From the NCBI GenBank assembly GCA_025766275.1, contig JAFKAC010000026.1:558001-622000 (forward strand): a stretch of DNA of 64,000 nucleotides, in the 5' to 3' direction. This DNA is from Lactarius indigo (Eukaryota > Basidiomycota > Agaricomycetes > Russulales > Russulaceae). The position numbers and the translations under genes are program-made. Each line of letters starts with the position of its first letter. Position 1 is the first letter of the stretch. Under the pieces are notes generated by a model. It was not told the DNA's origin. It saw nothing but the letters and a program-made list of their open reading frames with translations, and did not search any database. Of this stretch, positions 11,901-24,298 are shown in pieces.

Positions 11901-13115
11901 CCAGCGTGCTCATGTCCCGGGCCAACGTTCTCCTCGGTGCGCTGTACCGCTGGCAACTATAACGGCATAGCGGAAACTGCTCATACAAACCGTCGCGCTG
12001 ACGACGCGCTTGGTGCTGTCCGCCCACACCGCGGCTGGGCTGCAACAACACTAGCGAAGGTGGCATCGAGAGACCTCGTCATGGTACTATCAAGCTATCA
12101 AGCTGCAATAGATTGGGTTTACGCTGTCGTTCCTGCGCTTACTGTCAAAAATGGCGGGCTTTGTTCCCTTGGTGGCGGACCAGAAGGTACTTGGATGACC
12201 TGACGAATTCCATGAACGAACATTGAACCGACAGCGCTGGTGCATCTTTTAGCTATGTAGATAGCTATGCGAGTGTATGAATGAACACGTCGACCCAAGG
12301 GAAGGACGTAGAGAAAGACAACAGAGAAGATAATCGATGAGTCACGTGGTAGTGACTACGGATCGGGAATCGATGCATCTGCAAAAACTGGTGGCTGTTC
12401 GGAGCTGTTCGGAACTATTCGAGAATGATTCCAAGCGATTCCTAACACTTCCAACTTTGCAGATGCTACGGAGGCAACACGCACGGATAACAGGGTCAGT
12501 CCGAAGGCTAATGTCCATTGTGAGACCAGGCTCGAACCCTTATCTACAAGTAGCGTACGTATCAGAGGTATCGATAGGGGGGGTGCCAATGCGTGCCAGT
12601 AGGTGACAGCGAGGCTTGGTGGCGTTGGTATTGACGCTGAGGAGGCTGAGGCGTTCGCAGGTGTCGGGAGAGCATAAGCTACATGCGCATCGCTCCAGTG
12701 ACGTCGGGCTCGGCGCGCTCGCGCTCAATCCGAGGAATTATCCTAGATACAACAGTAATCAAATGGAATGGGGACGGTGGAGCATTGTACAGTAGTGGCC
12801 AAAGGCCGAATTCTAAAATTGGGGCAGAGGACGAGGCGGAGGAAGGCTCGGGACTAGGCGAGACCTCACGGGAACCGACCCGGTCCGATCCGGTTCCAGG
12901 TGCAGTTGGTCACTCCCCCCGCAGCCAACCCCCGCAAGGTCGGGCAATCCGGTCATCCCGACAAAATAAATATTTTACATTTCCCAAAACAAGTCACGGG
13001 GGAGCGTGAGTGTCGGATCCGACAACAAACAGATTCAAAGCAAAAGAAGAAATAAAACCAACCATATCCGTCTCCGAGTCTCGATCAAAATCACAAGAAA
13101 AAAGTCAGAAGACGA
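8905..13115. other. Intergenic, no gene recognised apart from a short A-tailed insertion
   Basis: About 4.2 kb between GH3 copy A and the end of copy B. Open frames up to 190 codons occur (for example near 8918-9490, 9284-9712 and 11679-12203), but they lack recognisable motifs, overlap on opposite strands, and the longest lacks an ATG at its start. The clear structure is the poly-A insertion at 11246-11349, listed separately. Diverged or lineage-specific genes with several introns could be missed. Confidence 0.5.
11231..11364 (+). mobile_element. Short A-tailed retroposed insert with 15-bp target-site duplication
   Basis: The 15-bp sequence AAGCATCCTGGATAC occurs at 11231-11245 and again at 11350-11364. 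Between them lies about 104 bp ending in a run of 24 A (11328-11351, one or two shared with the duplication). An A tail directly abutting a 15-bp direct repeat is the hallmark of LINE-type target-primed reverse transcription. The body is too short to show a coding motif: it could be the 3' tip of a LINE, a SINE, or the end of a cellular mRNA. Confidence 0.85.
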
Positions 13116-16066
13116 TCAGAAGGGGATCGTGCCCTTCAACCTGAAGTCCCGACTGCTCGCGCCGACCGAGAGCGAATACGTCCCCGCGGGGCGTATCCAC
13201 GACTGACTAACGACGTCCCAAATCGACAGGTCGTAGCGCGAGAGCGTTATCATGACGCTCCGCGCCTCTCCGGGCCGCAGATCAACGTCCGTAAATCCGC
13301 GCAGGACGGACGGAGGCTCGCCAGCGTCCGCAGGGAAGTGCAGGTAGACCTGCGGGATCTCCGTGCCCGCGACCGCGCCCGTATTCTTCACCGTGAAGGA
13401 CACGCTGAATGCCGGAAGGTGCAGCCAGAGCGCCGTGGAGGAGCCGATAACCTGTGGGTTAGGTTTGCCCGCCGCCCAGTTCGCCTCTGGCGCTCCATCT
13501 TGGCCTTGTCCACCGGCGACCGAGCTGATCGACAGACTGGAGTATTCGAACGTGGTGTAGCTCAGCCCGAAGCCGAACTCGTAGCGCGGTGCGATGTTCG
13601 CCGCATCGAAATGGCGATAATCGATAAACAGGCTGGTTGCGGTGAATTACGTCAGAGGCACACTTCAACTGGTAGGAGAGACGACTCACCCCTCAGAATA
13701 GGTGATATCCACGATCTCGTCGCTGGTGCCTCCTGTCACGAGCTGCGCAGAATAGTCGCTTGGCGACTTGGCGATCGTATATGGAAGACGCCCGCTAGGG
13801 TTCACACCACCATATAATATATCCACCAGTGCGTTTCCCGTCTCGGTACCCCCGAGACCAGCCCAGACGACTGCCGTCACGTTCGGGTGATCGATCCAGG
13901 GCTCGAGGATCAGTGGGCCGACCGAGTGTACGACCACGATCGTGTTGTTGTTCTGCGTCGCGACCGCTTTGACTAGTTCGTCACCATTATGCCACGCTGT
14001 TAAGTTGTTCCTGTGGGGTGGGCGATGGCGCGTTGAGTTTCCAAAGGGTAAAGAAGGAAAGCAGTCACATGCCTATCACCCTCATTGCCATCCACGGTAA
14101 TGTAGGCCTCGCCAGAGTCGGACTGCAAGAAGACGATCGCAGCATCCTGCTGTATGGCAGCGTCGCCAGCCCCAACGAGGTCGAAGTCATCGAATAACCA
14201 AGAGAAGGAAGTGTGGTCCTTGCGTGCGCGAGCCTGTAGTGCTTCGTATGGCTATTCAACGAATTACGATCAGTGTGATCTATCACGCGCGAAAAGCAGA
14301 CAGCAGAGATATACGCACTGAGATTAGGTACGAATACCACGCAGCACTGCGTGGTTTGTGAGTTACGGTATTCGCCGATCCTATCCGAACCCACTCACCC
14401 AGATCCCCAACCCATCGCCAAGATCCCATCGACGCCACCTTGGTCGGAAAACTTATTTGGCCCCGCAACGCGCGCCGGGCCAGCATCAGAACCGATCAAC
14501 ACCAGCTTCCGTGGCTTCTTCAGCGGAAGCGCCCCATTCACGTTCTTCAGTAGCACCGAGCTAGCTGTGCCAACCTCGCGCACGACCTTGTCGTGATCGT
14601 CTTGTACATCGATGTGCTCATTCGCCGCCTCGTCGAGTGGATGGAACGCATTGAAGTTCGTATGTGGGTAGCTGGCCGAGTCCTGGCCGAGGAGGTACCA
14701 TCCGGCGAGAATCCGGGTCGCCATGTCGTCCACACGCGCCTCAGGAATGGTACCATCTTGTACATACGCGGTGAGGTTCGCGCCGAAATGCGTCGTTCCC
14801 GAAAATGGGGTGATATCACCAGGCATTGTCATGTCCAGCCCGGCGACCACGCTGATAGTCGAGTGCGCGGCGGTCCAATCAGTCATGACGAAGCCCTGGA
14901 AGCCGAACTCGCTCTTCAGGATCCCATTCAACGTGCTGTTGTTCTCGCAAGCGTATACCCCATTGACGAGGTTGTATGAACACATCACCGAGGCAACCCC
15001 GGCCATCACACTGCGGAGGAACGGTGCAGCGTAAATTTCGTGCTGTGTACGATCGTCGACATTTGAGCTGGATTGAGTGCGGTTGTGCTCCTGCTCGCTA
15101 TGTCGCATTTGAGTCTGCCGCCTATAGTCTGATCCTCACAATGGACACTTACTTATTGATGTAATGCTTTGCGCATGCTTGCACACCGGCCGACTGCATA
15201 CCAAGGATCGTCTCGTATGCGCCAACACCGGCCAAATACGGGTCGGCCCCGAAACCCTCCCAGTTTCGACCTCCCTGAGCAATACGCCCTAAGTTCATCA
15301 TCGGGCCTAGCGCGATGTTAACGCCCTTGCCAACGTGTTCTTTTCCCATCGCGATGCCACGCGCGCGGAGTAGCGAACGTTTCCATCTGCGTTCGTCACA
15401 AAATCAGTTTAGAAGACTCTAGATAACATCAAGACTTGCGTCGTCGCAGCATTGATCGCAGCGGGGAAGGCAGTCGTAAAATCCGCAAGACGTACCCCGA
15501 GTGGGGAATCTGCGAGGCATAAGCCAGGAAAATCGCCCACAGGAGGTGTGTTCCCAACGCAGCGGCCACCTTCCCAGCCCACACCGGTGGTGACATTGAC
15601 TTTTTGCTCGAGTGTAAAAGTAGCAACCTTAAAACCAAAAATCACGCGTGATGACCAGATTTGGATGACATAGATTATCAGGTGACTGTGACGTATCGCG
15701 TTCAAGAAGGGAGGAGGGAAATGATAAGGCGCATGACGAATCCTCAGTACGTTGTCGCTCCACAACGAGTAGACACATGTGGCTAGTGCATCGCACGGTG
15801 ATCGTGCGATAAGGTGTCCCAGACAAAACAGTTTCAGAAGCGTAATCGCTTACCTTGGCTCTCGCTCTTTCGTAGGCGTTAGCCCACGCTGACGCAAAAT
15901 CGGGGACGAGCGCAGGGTTATCAACAGGTGGGGGAGTATTGAGTGAAGTCAAGGGGTATACGCCGTGCGTCGGAGGCTCTGAATATGGCGATAGGAACGG
16001 GGAGTGCACAGTCAAGTTGTGTCCTACACCCAGAAGAGCAAGCAACTTGAAGACGGATTGCTGCAT
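13116..16066 (-). CDS. Secreted GH3 beta-glucosidase, copy B, short N-terminus
   Basis: Tandem paralogue of copies A and C, closest to C. ATG at 16066-16064 gives a signal peptide (QQSVFKLLALLGVGHNLT). Almost no linker follows before PPTHGVYPLTSLNTPPPVDN and the GH3 core. Motifs seen: FTLEQKVNVTTGVGWEGGRC, GRNWEGFGADP, intact Lys-His in ACAKHYINNEQE, the nucleophile Asp in GFVMTDWTAAHS, DSGEAYITVDGNEGD with the probable acid/base Glu, and the fibronectin-III-like end TEIPQVYLHFPA to the stop at 13116. One verified intron splices AA|C to give HYINNEQE at about 15147-15078. An in-frame ATG seven codons upstream (16087) would spoil the signal peptide, so 16066 is preferred. Confidence 0.92.
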
Positions 16067-16147
16067 GGGTTCGTAGTGCGGATGCACCAGCCAGGGAAAA
16101 AAATTTTGAGGGAGGGCCGTGGGTCTTAATCAAACGTGAACACAGGG

Positions 16148-16154
16148 TTTATAT
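16148..16154 (-). promoter_or_regulatory. TATA-like element and conserved upstream block of GH3 copy B
   Basis: ATATAAA on the minus strand lies about 82-88 nt upstream of the copy B ATG. A little further upstream the block CGTCCGGCGACTATGGCC (about 16185-16202) is shared exactly with the copy C promoter (about 21290-21307). This may reflect recent duplication rather than a binding site. Confidence 0.5.
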
Positions 16155-17141
16155 TATCTGGCGAATTATACGGCGAACTGTTGCGCCGTCCGGCGACTAT
16201 GGCCAATAGTCCATACGATAACGAAAGAATGTTATCGATGCATGGAACTTGGAAGTGCGGAGAGTGGAGCAAGCGGAGTAAAACTTACGTTCCCAACGGT
16301 GGAGGGCCGGGTGTCGAACAGGAAACCTAGTGGGCTCGTCTCCAAGGATGATACGATGAAATTTCGGGACGAAACAGCTGGGACGAATTGAGTTGAACCA
16401 ACCAGTTACTGTGTAAGGTGCGAACGCGTAGTGGCCGTGAAGAGGCCATTGGTAAGAGAAACCCCACCATCAATCGCGAGATGCACTTCGGCCCGAGAAA
16501 CATACCCGACCCCCGTAATTAGATAATTAGATAATTTCCGGATTCGAGTTTTCTTTTGTTGGGCCACATCCCTGCAATCTCAGGCTCCTGCGTTGAACGA
16601 CTGTCCTGACTTATTTTACCGGACATATAATGGGTATCTTCGCAGGTTGGGTCTTCTTGTTAGTCAAGGGATGAAGACCTCTTGGAAGTTGAAACGTTCT
16701 CCTGAATATTTGGTATATCGCTTCTCCACCTCGAATCTTGCCTCGAATCACCTGTTCTGCTACCAGTGACCAAAGTGCCTTTTTGTGGTTGATATCGGTA
16801 TAAGACTCGGAACGCATGGTTTTTTCATCCGTTCGTGGTTCCAAGTCTGGAAAGATCGGACTAAGTTACTCCTCCTCCGAAGGCCCTGATAATCATCGAT
16901 CAACACAATCAAATCGGCTCGACAACGGTTCTCTTCTTTACTCTTCTACCTACCTCCGAAAAAACGTGAACGTCTTCGTCGGGGCATAGATTGATGAGGG
17001 ATCGGTGCTGGTTATAAAACAATCACATAGAAAGGGGGGTACCGTTAAAACAACATTCATCCACAGACCAACCCATAACACATTACCGTTCACCTAAAGA
17101 CACGCCAACAGAGCGGCTTATAGCCACATCGTCACAGCAGT

Positions 17142-17310
17142 TTACAGCCACCAACAAGTGCCCGTTTTGCGCTTCTCGCCTACTGTTACATTCCACGCTT
17201 GACTGCTTTCGTGGGGATCACTGGGATGACATACGAGCCTGAGGTACCTAGAGGGGCTGGTGATACTCGCCGACGGTCTGTCTCCTTCTCGCCCCTTCCT
17301 TTTGCAGTGC
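17142..17310 (-). pseudogene. Broken 3' end of a UBE2S-type E2 gene
   Basis: The stretch aligns with the last exon of the E2 gene at 22699-22892. Shared pieces are the 3' flank GAGCGGCTTATAGCCAC, the coding TVGEKRK, and the segment ending CGGTCTGTCTCCTTCTCGCC. The reading frame is broken by indels and the terminal KKALKRL motif is lost. Similarity ends abruptly near 17310, where the intact gene continues. No catalytic domain is present. It is a passenger of the GH3 segmental duplication. Confidence 0.8.
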
Positions 17311-17926
17311 ATCAGAAAATCACACCCACAGGCCCTGCCCCATACCCCCTTCGACGCCTTTCCTCTTCTACTGTACCTTCTTTGAGCCTTTCGGATCACC
17401 ATTGAACCGGCGGCCCTTTCACTGCTTCTCAAGCTTCTTAAATTTTATGGTATATTAGAGGGTAATCATAATGGAATTCTGTGCGTGTGACGATCTGGAT
17501 ATTTATTCACAAAAAAAATATTTAAAAATATATATAAAGACGTGAAGAAATCAAATTTTGGGGTTGAAGGAAGGAAATTTGAACCAGTGAGCCCGGCTAC
17601 AACATGTTAGACAGGGCTGATATCTAGTCTGACATTATTTTAAGTACAGTAGTTACTTTATGAAGCGTGCTTGAAATGAAACACCCTTCCAAACAAAGGA
17701 TAAAGTGATTATGGGAGAAAAAGAGTGTTCTTCATTGTCTGGGTATAAATTACTAGCAACAAAATAAATACTACAATGTCCAAAACGAATGACGGAGGAG
17801 CGGACTGTCCAGCGACAAACAAGTCCAAAGCAAAAGCAAGAAGTAAAAGTCCCAGCTCGTAGACCGATCTACCAACAGACCAGACCACACATCTACCTCT
17901 GGGCCTCGATCAAACCGCAAAAACGA
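17311..17926. other. Spacer between duplication units, no gene
   Basis: A/T-rich sequence with short homopolymer runs (near 17512-17540) lies between the broken E2 end and the stop codon of GH3 copy C. No coding feature was recognised. Confidence 0.6.
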
Positions 17927-20900
17927 TCAGAGGGGAATCGTGCCCTTCAGCCTGAAATCCCGACTGCTCGCGCCGACCGAGAGCGAATACGTCCCCGCGG
18001 GGCGTATCCACGACTGGCTGACGGATTCCCAAATCGACAGGTCGTAGCGGGACAGCGTGATCGTGACGGTCTGCGCCTGGTCGGGCTGCAGATCGACGTC
18101 CGTGAACCCGCGCAGGACGGACGGGGGCTCGCCCGCGCGGACGGGGAAATGCAGGTAGACCTGCGGGATCTCCGTCCCTGCAACCGCGCCCGTATTCTTC
18201 ACCGTGAAGGACACGCTGAATGCCGGGCGGTGCAGCCAGAGTGCTGCAGAGGAACCGACGGCCTGTGGACTAGGCTTGCCCGCCGCCCAGTTCGCCTCGA
18301 ACCATTTGTCCTGGTCAGGACCGCTGGTGACTTTGCTGATCGACAGTCCGGAATACTTGAACGTGGTGTAGCTCAGCCCGAAGCCGAACTCGTACCGCGG
18401 TGCGATGTTCGCCGCATCGAAGTGGCGATAATCGATGAACAGGCTGGTTGAAATGGATTGCGTCAGGGTAGTTATACTACAATTAGCGAGAGACGACGTA
18501 CCCCTCAGAATAGGTAATATTCAAGATCTCGTCGCCGGTGCCTCCGATTATGAGCTGCGCAGAATAGTCGCTTGGCGACTTGGCAATCGTATATGGAAGA
18601 CGCCCGCTAGGGTTCACACCACCATATAGTATATCCACCAGGGCATTTCCCGTCTCGGGACCCCCGAGACCAGCCCAGACGACTGCCGTCACGTTCGGGT
18701 GGTCGATCCAAGGCTCGAGGATGAGCGGGCCGACTGAGTTCACGACTACGATCGTGTTGTTGTTCTGCGCAGCGACCGCTTTGACTAGTGCATCACCATT
18801 ATGCCACGCCGTCAAGTTGTTCCTATGGGATAGCACTGTTGAGCTTTCTGTACAAATTGTGAAACGAGAGGAAAGAGGTCACGTGCCTGTCACCCTCATT
18901 GCCATCCACGGTAATATAATCTTCGCCAGAATCGGACTGCAAGAAGACGATTGCAGCATCCTGCTGTATGGCAGCGGTGCCCGCGCCGGTGAGGTCGTAG
19001 TCATTGAAAAACCAAGAGAAGGAAGTGTGGTCTTTATGCGCGCGGGCCTGTAATGCTTCATACGGCTATTCAACGATTCAGGATCAGCGCGAACATAACG
19101 TGAGAAAAGCAGTTGAGATACGCACCGAGATTAGGTATGTGAACCACGCAGTTCTGCACTGATTGTAAGTCACGGTTATTGGGTGATCCTACTTGAGCCC
19201 ACTTACCCAGATCCCCAACCCATCGCCAAGATTCCATCGACGCCACCTTGGTCGGCAAACCCGTTTGGACCCGCAACGTGCGCCGGGCCAGCATCAGAAC
19301 CAATCAGCACCAGCTTCCGTGGCTTCTTCAGCGGAAGCGCCCCGTTCACGTTCTTCAGTAGCACCGTGCTAGCTGTGCCGACCTCGCGCACGACCTTGTC
19401 GTGGTCATCTTGTACATCGATGTGCTCATTCGTCGCCTCGTCGAGTGGCTGAAACGCATTGAAGTTCGTATGTGGGTAGCTGGCCGAGTCCTGACCGAGG
19501 AGGTACCATCCGGCGAGAATTCGAGTCGCCATGTCGTCCACACGCGCCTCGGGAATGGTACCATTTTGTACATATGCAGTAAGATTTGCGCCGAAATATG
19601 ATGTGTTCGAAAAGAAAGTGATATCACCAGGCATCGTCATGTCCAGCCCGGTGATCGCGCTGATAGTCGAGTGCGTGGCAGACCAGTCAGACATGACGAA
19701 ACCCTGGAAGCCAAACTCGCTCTTCAGGATCCCATTCAACGTGCTGTTGTTCTCGCAAGCATATACCCCATTGACGAGGTTGTATGAACACATCACCGAG
19801 GCAACCCCGGCCATCACGCTGCGGAGGAACGGCGCCGCGTAAATTTCGTGTTGTGTCCGGTCGTCGACATTTGAGCTGGATTGAGTGCGGCTGTGCTCCT
19901 GCTCGCTATGTCACGCTTGAGCCTCTGCCTTCTGTAGCCTGACCCTCACAATGGACACTTACTTATTGATGTAATGCTTTGCGCATGCTTGCACGCCGGC
20001 GGACTGCATACCAAGGATCGTTTCATATGCGCCAACACCTGCCAAATATGGGTCTGCGCCGAAGCCCTCCCAGTTTCGACCTCCCTGAGCAATACGCCCT
20101 AAGTTCATCATCGGACCTAGTGCGATATTAACGCCCTTGCCGACGTGTTCTTTTCCCATCGCGACCCCACGCGCGCGAAGAAGAGAACGTTTCCATCTGC
20201 ATTTGTCCAAAAATCAGTTTAGAAGATCCTAGATGACGTCAAGACTTACGTGGTCGCAGCGTTGATCGCAGCAGGGAAACCAGTTGCAAAATCCGCAAAA
20301 CGCACGCCGAGTGGAGAATCTTCGAGGCATAGGCCAGGAAAATCGCCTACGGGAGGTATGTTCCCAACGCAGCGGCCACCTTCCCAGCCCACACCAGTGG
20401 TGACATTGACTTTTTGCTCGAGTGTAAAAGTAGCAACCTTAAAACCAAAAAATCACGCGTTATTGCCGAATTTAGGTGAAAGAGAGAGTCAGGTGACCGT
20501 AACGCGTCGCGGTTCGGGGAAGTGAGGGGAATAAAGCGCATCACGAATCCTTGGTACGTTATCGCTCCACAACGAGCAGCTACACGCGGCCGATGCATCG
20601 CGCGCTCGTTGGACGATCGTGCGACAAGATGTCCCAGGAAAAACAAGTTAAGCTAAATTGCTTACCTTAGCTTTCGCCTTTGCGTAAGCGTTCGTCCACG
20701 CTGGCGTCAAATCGGGGACGAGGGCGGGGTTACCAACAGGTGGAGGGGTATTTAGCGAAGTCAAGGGGTATATACCAGTGATTGGAGGCTCCGATGATGG
20801 CGACGGGAATGGCACGAAGGGGTACGAACTGATGGGGACTCCAGATGGCGGCGGCTGAGAAAGGACGCTGGAACCACTCGCGGACGAGCTGTAGGAACTC

Positions 20901-21169
20901 GAGAGGGACGAAGATGAAGTCCCACTTCCTGAAGAAGACGAGCTAACAGGGCTGGAAATTGGAACGGAGGGTGAGTATGGCGGGACGGAGGATGCTGGTG
21001 AGGAGGCCGGCGAAGAAAGTGAAGACGGTGAGCTCGAGGGCGTCGGGAACGACAGCGGCGGGCTTGAGGTCGAGGAAGAGTGTGACGTGTAAGAAGGAGG
21101 GGGGGAGGGGGAGGACGCAGCCAAGGTGTGTCCTGCGCCCAGCAGAACGAGGAAAACGAGTGACTGCAT
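17927..21169 (-). CDS. Secreted GH3 beta-glucosidase, copy C, with Ser/Pro-rich linker
   Basis: Third GH3 copy. ATG at 21169-21167 starts a signal peptide (QSLVFLVLLGAGHTLA). A low-complexity Ser/Pro linker of about 110 residues follows (SSPSPPPSYTS, SVPISSPVSSSSSGSG), likely O-glycosylated. The core has GRNWEGFGADP, ACAKHYINNEQEH, the nucleophile Asp in GFVMSDWSATHS, DSGEDYITVDGNEGD and a fibronectin-III-like end with the stop at 17927. An open frame extends 51 codons upstream of the chosen ATG, but only this Met begins a signal sequence, and it matches the start of copy B. The apparent stop just upstream of the SEQEH segment lies inside an intron that splices AA|C, as in copy B. Confidence 0.92.
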
Positions 21170-21251
21170 AGGGTTCACGGTATGGGTGCACCACCGGCCA
21201 GGGAAAAAATGGGAAAGGGCCGTGGATCTTAGCCAGACGTGAACACGGGGG

Positions 21252-21260
21252 CTTATATCG
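21252..21260 (-). promoter_or_regulatory. TATA-like element of GH3 copy C
   Basis: CGATATAAG on the minus strand lies about 83-91 nt upstream of the copy C start, matching the spacing in copies A and B. Confidence 0.5.
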
Positions 21261-21319
21261 CCTCGCAAATTACACGGCGAACCGTCGTGCCGTCCGGCGA
21301 CTATGGCCAAGAGTCCATA

Positions 21320-22698
21320 CAAAGACGAAAAAGAACGTCATCGATTTACCATGGAAGTGCGGAGAGCGGAGCATGCGAAGCTACTCGTAACGTACTATGA
21401 CCATTTTGGCTAGGCTGACATCACATGCCCCTACACCCACCACTATACCGACAGCATGTGTGCTACATCGTGCCGATATAGTATGACGAGCTTACTGTCG
21501 CTCGGTACACCTGCAGTGAGAGCCCACGAAATCCTGACTCCGAGTCTCTCCTCGCACGGGCGCCAAGAATCCTATGGTGGCGCCTTGCGCGATCGGCGCT
21601 AATGTAATAGTCAGTCCGTTAAGCGAACGTTGCATGCGGTTCGAATTGAAATTGTACAGCAATTAAATTTGCGACTAACTTACGTAGCCCTGCTTTCGTC
21701 ATTTTATTTGGGCCGCACTAATGAAATACAAAAGCGAGGGAGCTAGAGTGTGCAGGCTGCTGTTGTGAGTGGGACAAGAGACGGCGTGTCAATAGCAATC
21801 GGTTTCATCTATAGCGAAGAAATCAATCTCTATTCAGTGGTGAGAGAAATAGAACCAACTTTTGTACTACGGTACAAACGATCAAGCAAATGACAGATGG
21901 TCAGACGTCGAATAGGAAACGCCATGGGTTCAAGGTTGACGCGACGAGGCGCCGGAACGAAATGGCCGGGACGAATTGGGTCGAATCAACCAGTCACAAG
22001 GTGGCAGGGTGCGAACGTGTAGTCGTGACGAGGCCTGTCAAGAGAAACCCTAGCATCAATTACGAGAAGCAAAGCATCTCGGCCCGTGGATTCTTCTTAA
22101 GTCCTGTGACCAGAGCGATCAAGACAGTAATTACTGTAGATGATTTAAGTTCGGGATTCGGTTGTTGGGTCGTATCTCCTGCAATCTCCGGGTCAAACTC
22201 CCGCGGCGAACGACCACCTTATTTTACCCCCACCAGACGCTCTGTAGTGCCGTGGTCACCGGACACACAGCATGACGAGTCTCTTCCAAAGGTGGGGCCT
22301 TCTTGTGGCTTCCAAATGGATGAACGTTGTCCCGAATATTTGTTCGGCTGACAATGGCCGAACTGCCTGGATAAGAGCGCAATCTTTTACAGTATTGTTC
22401 GTCTGTTGTTCCAAGTCTGGAAAGATCAGAATAGAATCCTCTGAATATTGACCAAGGCGGCCAAATCGGCTCGACAATGGTTCTCTTCTTCACTCTTCTA
22501 CTTTTTACCTTTGAATAATGAACATCTTTATCAGACAGATCAATGAGGGGCGAATGCTGAAACGATTGCATAGAAAGAGTACTGTTAAAACAACATGATA
22601 GAATAGAATGCACATCCACCCGCGGACTGGCCGTAACATATCCCTGTCCACCTGAGACACGACAACAGAGCGGCTTATAGCCACGTTGTCACGGTAGT
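21320..22698. other. Intergenic between GH3 copy C and the E2 gene, no gene recognised
   Basis: Holds the copy C upstream region and the 3' flank of the E2 gene. It is partly similar to 16200-17140 because of the segmental duplication. A plus-strand open frame at 21890-22351 (153 codons) shows no domain and lies within duplicated non-coding sequence, so it was not called. Confidence 0.6.
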
Positions 22699-23792
22699 TT
22701 ACAGCCGCTTGAGCGCCTTTTTGCGCTTCTCGCCTACCGTCACACCAGGTGCCGCTCCACGCTTGACTGCTTTCGCGGAACTCACCACAGACCCAACGAT
22801 CACTGGCGCGACGTTCGAGTCTGAGGTACCTAGAGGGGCCGGTGATACGTGACGGTCTGTCTCCTTCTCGCCCCCTCCTTTCGCAAGTGATGCTAAGGAC
22901 GATGACACGGAGAGCGTGTTCGATGCAGACTGCTGTAATGGAATCGTGATGGTTGCTATTGTGTTGGCGCCTTTCTGCGGTGAGACCGCCGGTGGCGATA
23001 GAGGTGGCAGGGATGACGCAGAAGGAAGTGAAGCCACAATAGATGCAGGCGCGTCTGGCACCTCATCTTGAGTTGTCTGCGCGGCAAATTCTGGTGGAGG
23101 GACCTGGGTAAAAAAGGTGGTACTTAGATCTATAATTCGCGGAGATTTAAACGCGATCGCAATACGAGATATACCTTTGGTGTCGCGTGCACACTCGTGA
23201 TGAGCTTTGCGCGCTCGCAATAACTCTCGTAGTTCTCTTGTAGCAGCTTTCCTGCCTCTTCGTCTAATGCTGAGTCTGGATTTGGGTAGATAAGGAGACA
23301 CTTGATGGTGACGAGTATATGCCCGATGCCATAGGACGACTTCCAGTCCTTTTTGAGCGTGTTAACACAAATCTCCCCCGCGCCCGAGACGTTTGGATGG
23401 AAAATCTTGGTGATGAACCGACCTGAGATATGACATGAGCCAGACACCAGATATAGGGCACGGAGACCTTACATTTCGGTGGTGCCGCAGGAAATTCTTC
23501 TGTGAAATCAAATTTCACACGAAAGTATCCTCCTTGATATGGGGTGCCCTCTGCGAAACCGGTGAGTACCGGTTTATCAGTTCAACACTTCTCTCAAGGA
23601 GACTCACCTGGGCCCTCAACGATCCCTACGACATCCAACACGCTCTCCTCACTAATCTGGACGCGAATGCCCTCTGGGGGGCTCGTCCTAAGTTCTTTTA
23701 GCTCGCGCATGAGGCGACGCATAGCGGCATAAGGAATAGACTTGGGTTGTTCAATTGATGAGAAGAAGTGCAAGTCAAAAGTTGCTTACCAT
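22699..23792 (-). CDS. Ubiquitin-conjugating enzyme E2 S-like
   Basis: E2 enzyme resembling UBE2S, which in animals extends K11-linked chains with the anaphase-promoting complex. Reading from ATG 23792-23790, the first exon is only the start codon. Exon 2 begins at 23740 ([20 protein letters not shown]). Joined exons give [40 protein letters not shown], then [12 protein letters not shown] with the catalytic Cys, and [19 protein letters not shown] Ser/Thr/Pro/Ala-rich tail ends in [11 protein letters not shown]. The basic tail closing on A-L-K-R-L resembles the Leu-Arg-Arg-Leu end that UBE2S uses to bind the complex. All expected introns have GT..AG ends. The 3' part of this gene was copied to 17142-17310. 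Confidence 0.88.
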
Positions 23793-24298
23793 GACGTTAA
23801 TGAGATTGGCGGGCGGTAGAAACTGAGAAGGCGGTGGAGATCAAAAAAAAAAGTTGAACTTGTAGGACTGAACTGGAAGAGAACAGAACCAGGACGCGCC
23901 TTGATTGCATCTCCGACTTTCCCAGCACGTGATGAACGCGCTGTGGCGATGTCGGCCCGATTTCAGCCTATCACAGTGGCCGGACCGGTACTCCGACGGA
24001 CAAGGTTATCCCAAACAGGCCCAAAAATTCGCGGCTTAGATGGGGCTATCTGCACTCGTATCTAGTACTCATAATTGCACATCTACAGACGCTCGATACT
24101 ATCTTGGACACAATCGTATTATTATCTATAAAGAACGCCAACTTGAAAATACATCCCTAGGCAGAAGTAGCGGCGACGCAAGCACAGATAGTAGATCGGC
24201 ATCAAGATGATCGAGTCGCTTAATATAGGTAAAATACACATAATCCACTCCGTTCCATCTTCCACCTTTCCAGTGAGAGCGCATCCACTGTTATTTGT
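23793..24298. other. Intergenic between the NLR stop and the E2 start
   Basis: About 500 bases with the E2 5' flank (a T-rich/A-rich stretch near 23843-23853) and the 3' flank of the NLR gene. No additional gene was seen. Confidence 0.6.

Larger units (their letters stand above)
13116..17310. repeat. Segmental duplication, left unit (partner 17927-22892)
   Basis: The unit contains GH3 copy B, its upstream region and the truncated UBE2S end. The partner contains GH3 copy C and the same upstream landmarks in the same order: GGCGACTATGGCC, GGAAGTGCGGAGAG, GGGACGAATTG, AAATCGGCTCGACAA, CAACAGAGCGGCTTATAGCC. Matches are interrupted by substitutions and small indels, so the duplication is not recent. 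Copy A is a more diverged member of the same array and shows no E2 remnant next to it. Confidence 0.8.

Noticed and set aside
17580..17640. tRNA-like or SINE-like sequence (GGTTCAAATTTCC on the minus strand)
   Set aside because: No acceptor stem, no convincing A box and no A tail; a B-box resemblance alone is weak.
19863..19925. In-frame TGA upstream of SEQEH in GH3 copy C as evidence of a pseudogene
   Set aside because: The TGA falls inside an intron; splicing AA|C as in copy B restores HYINNEQEH.
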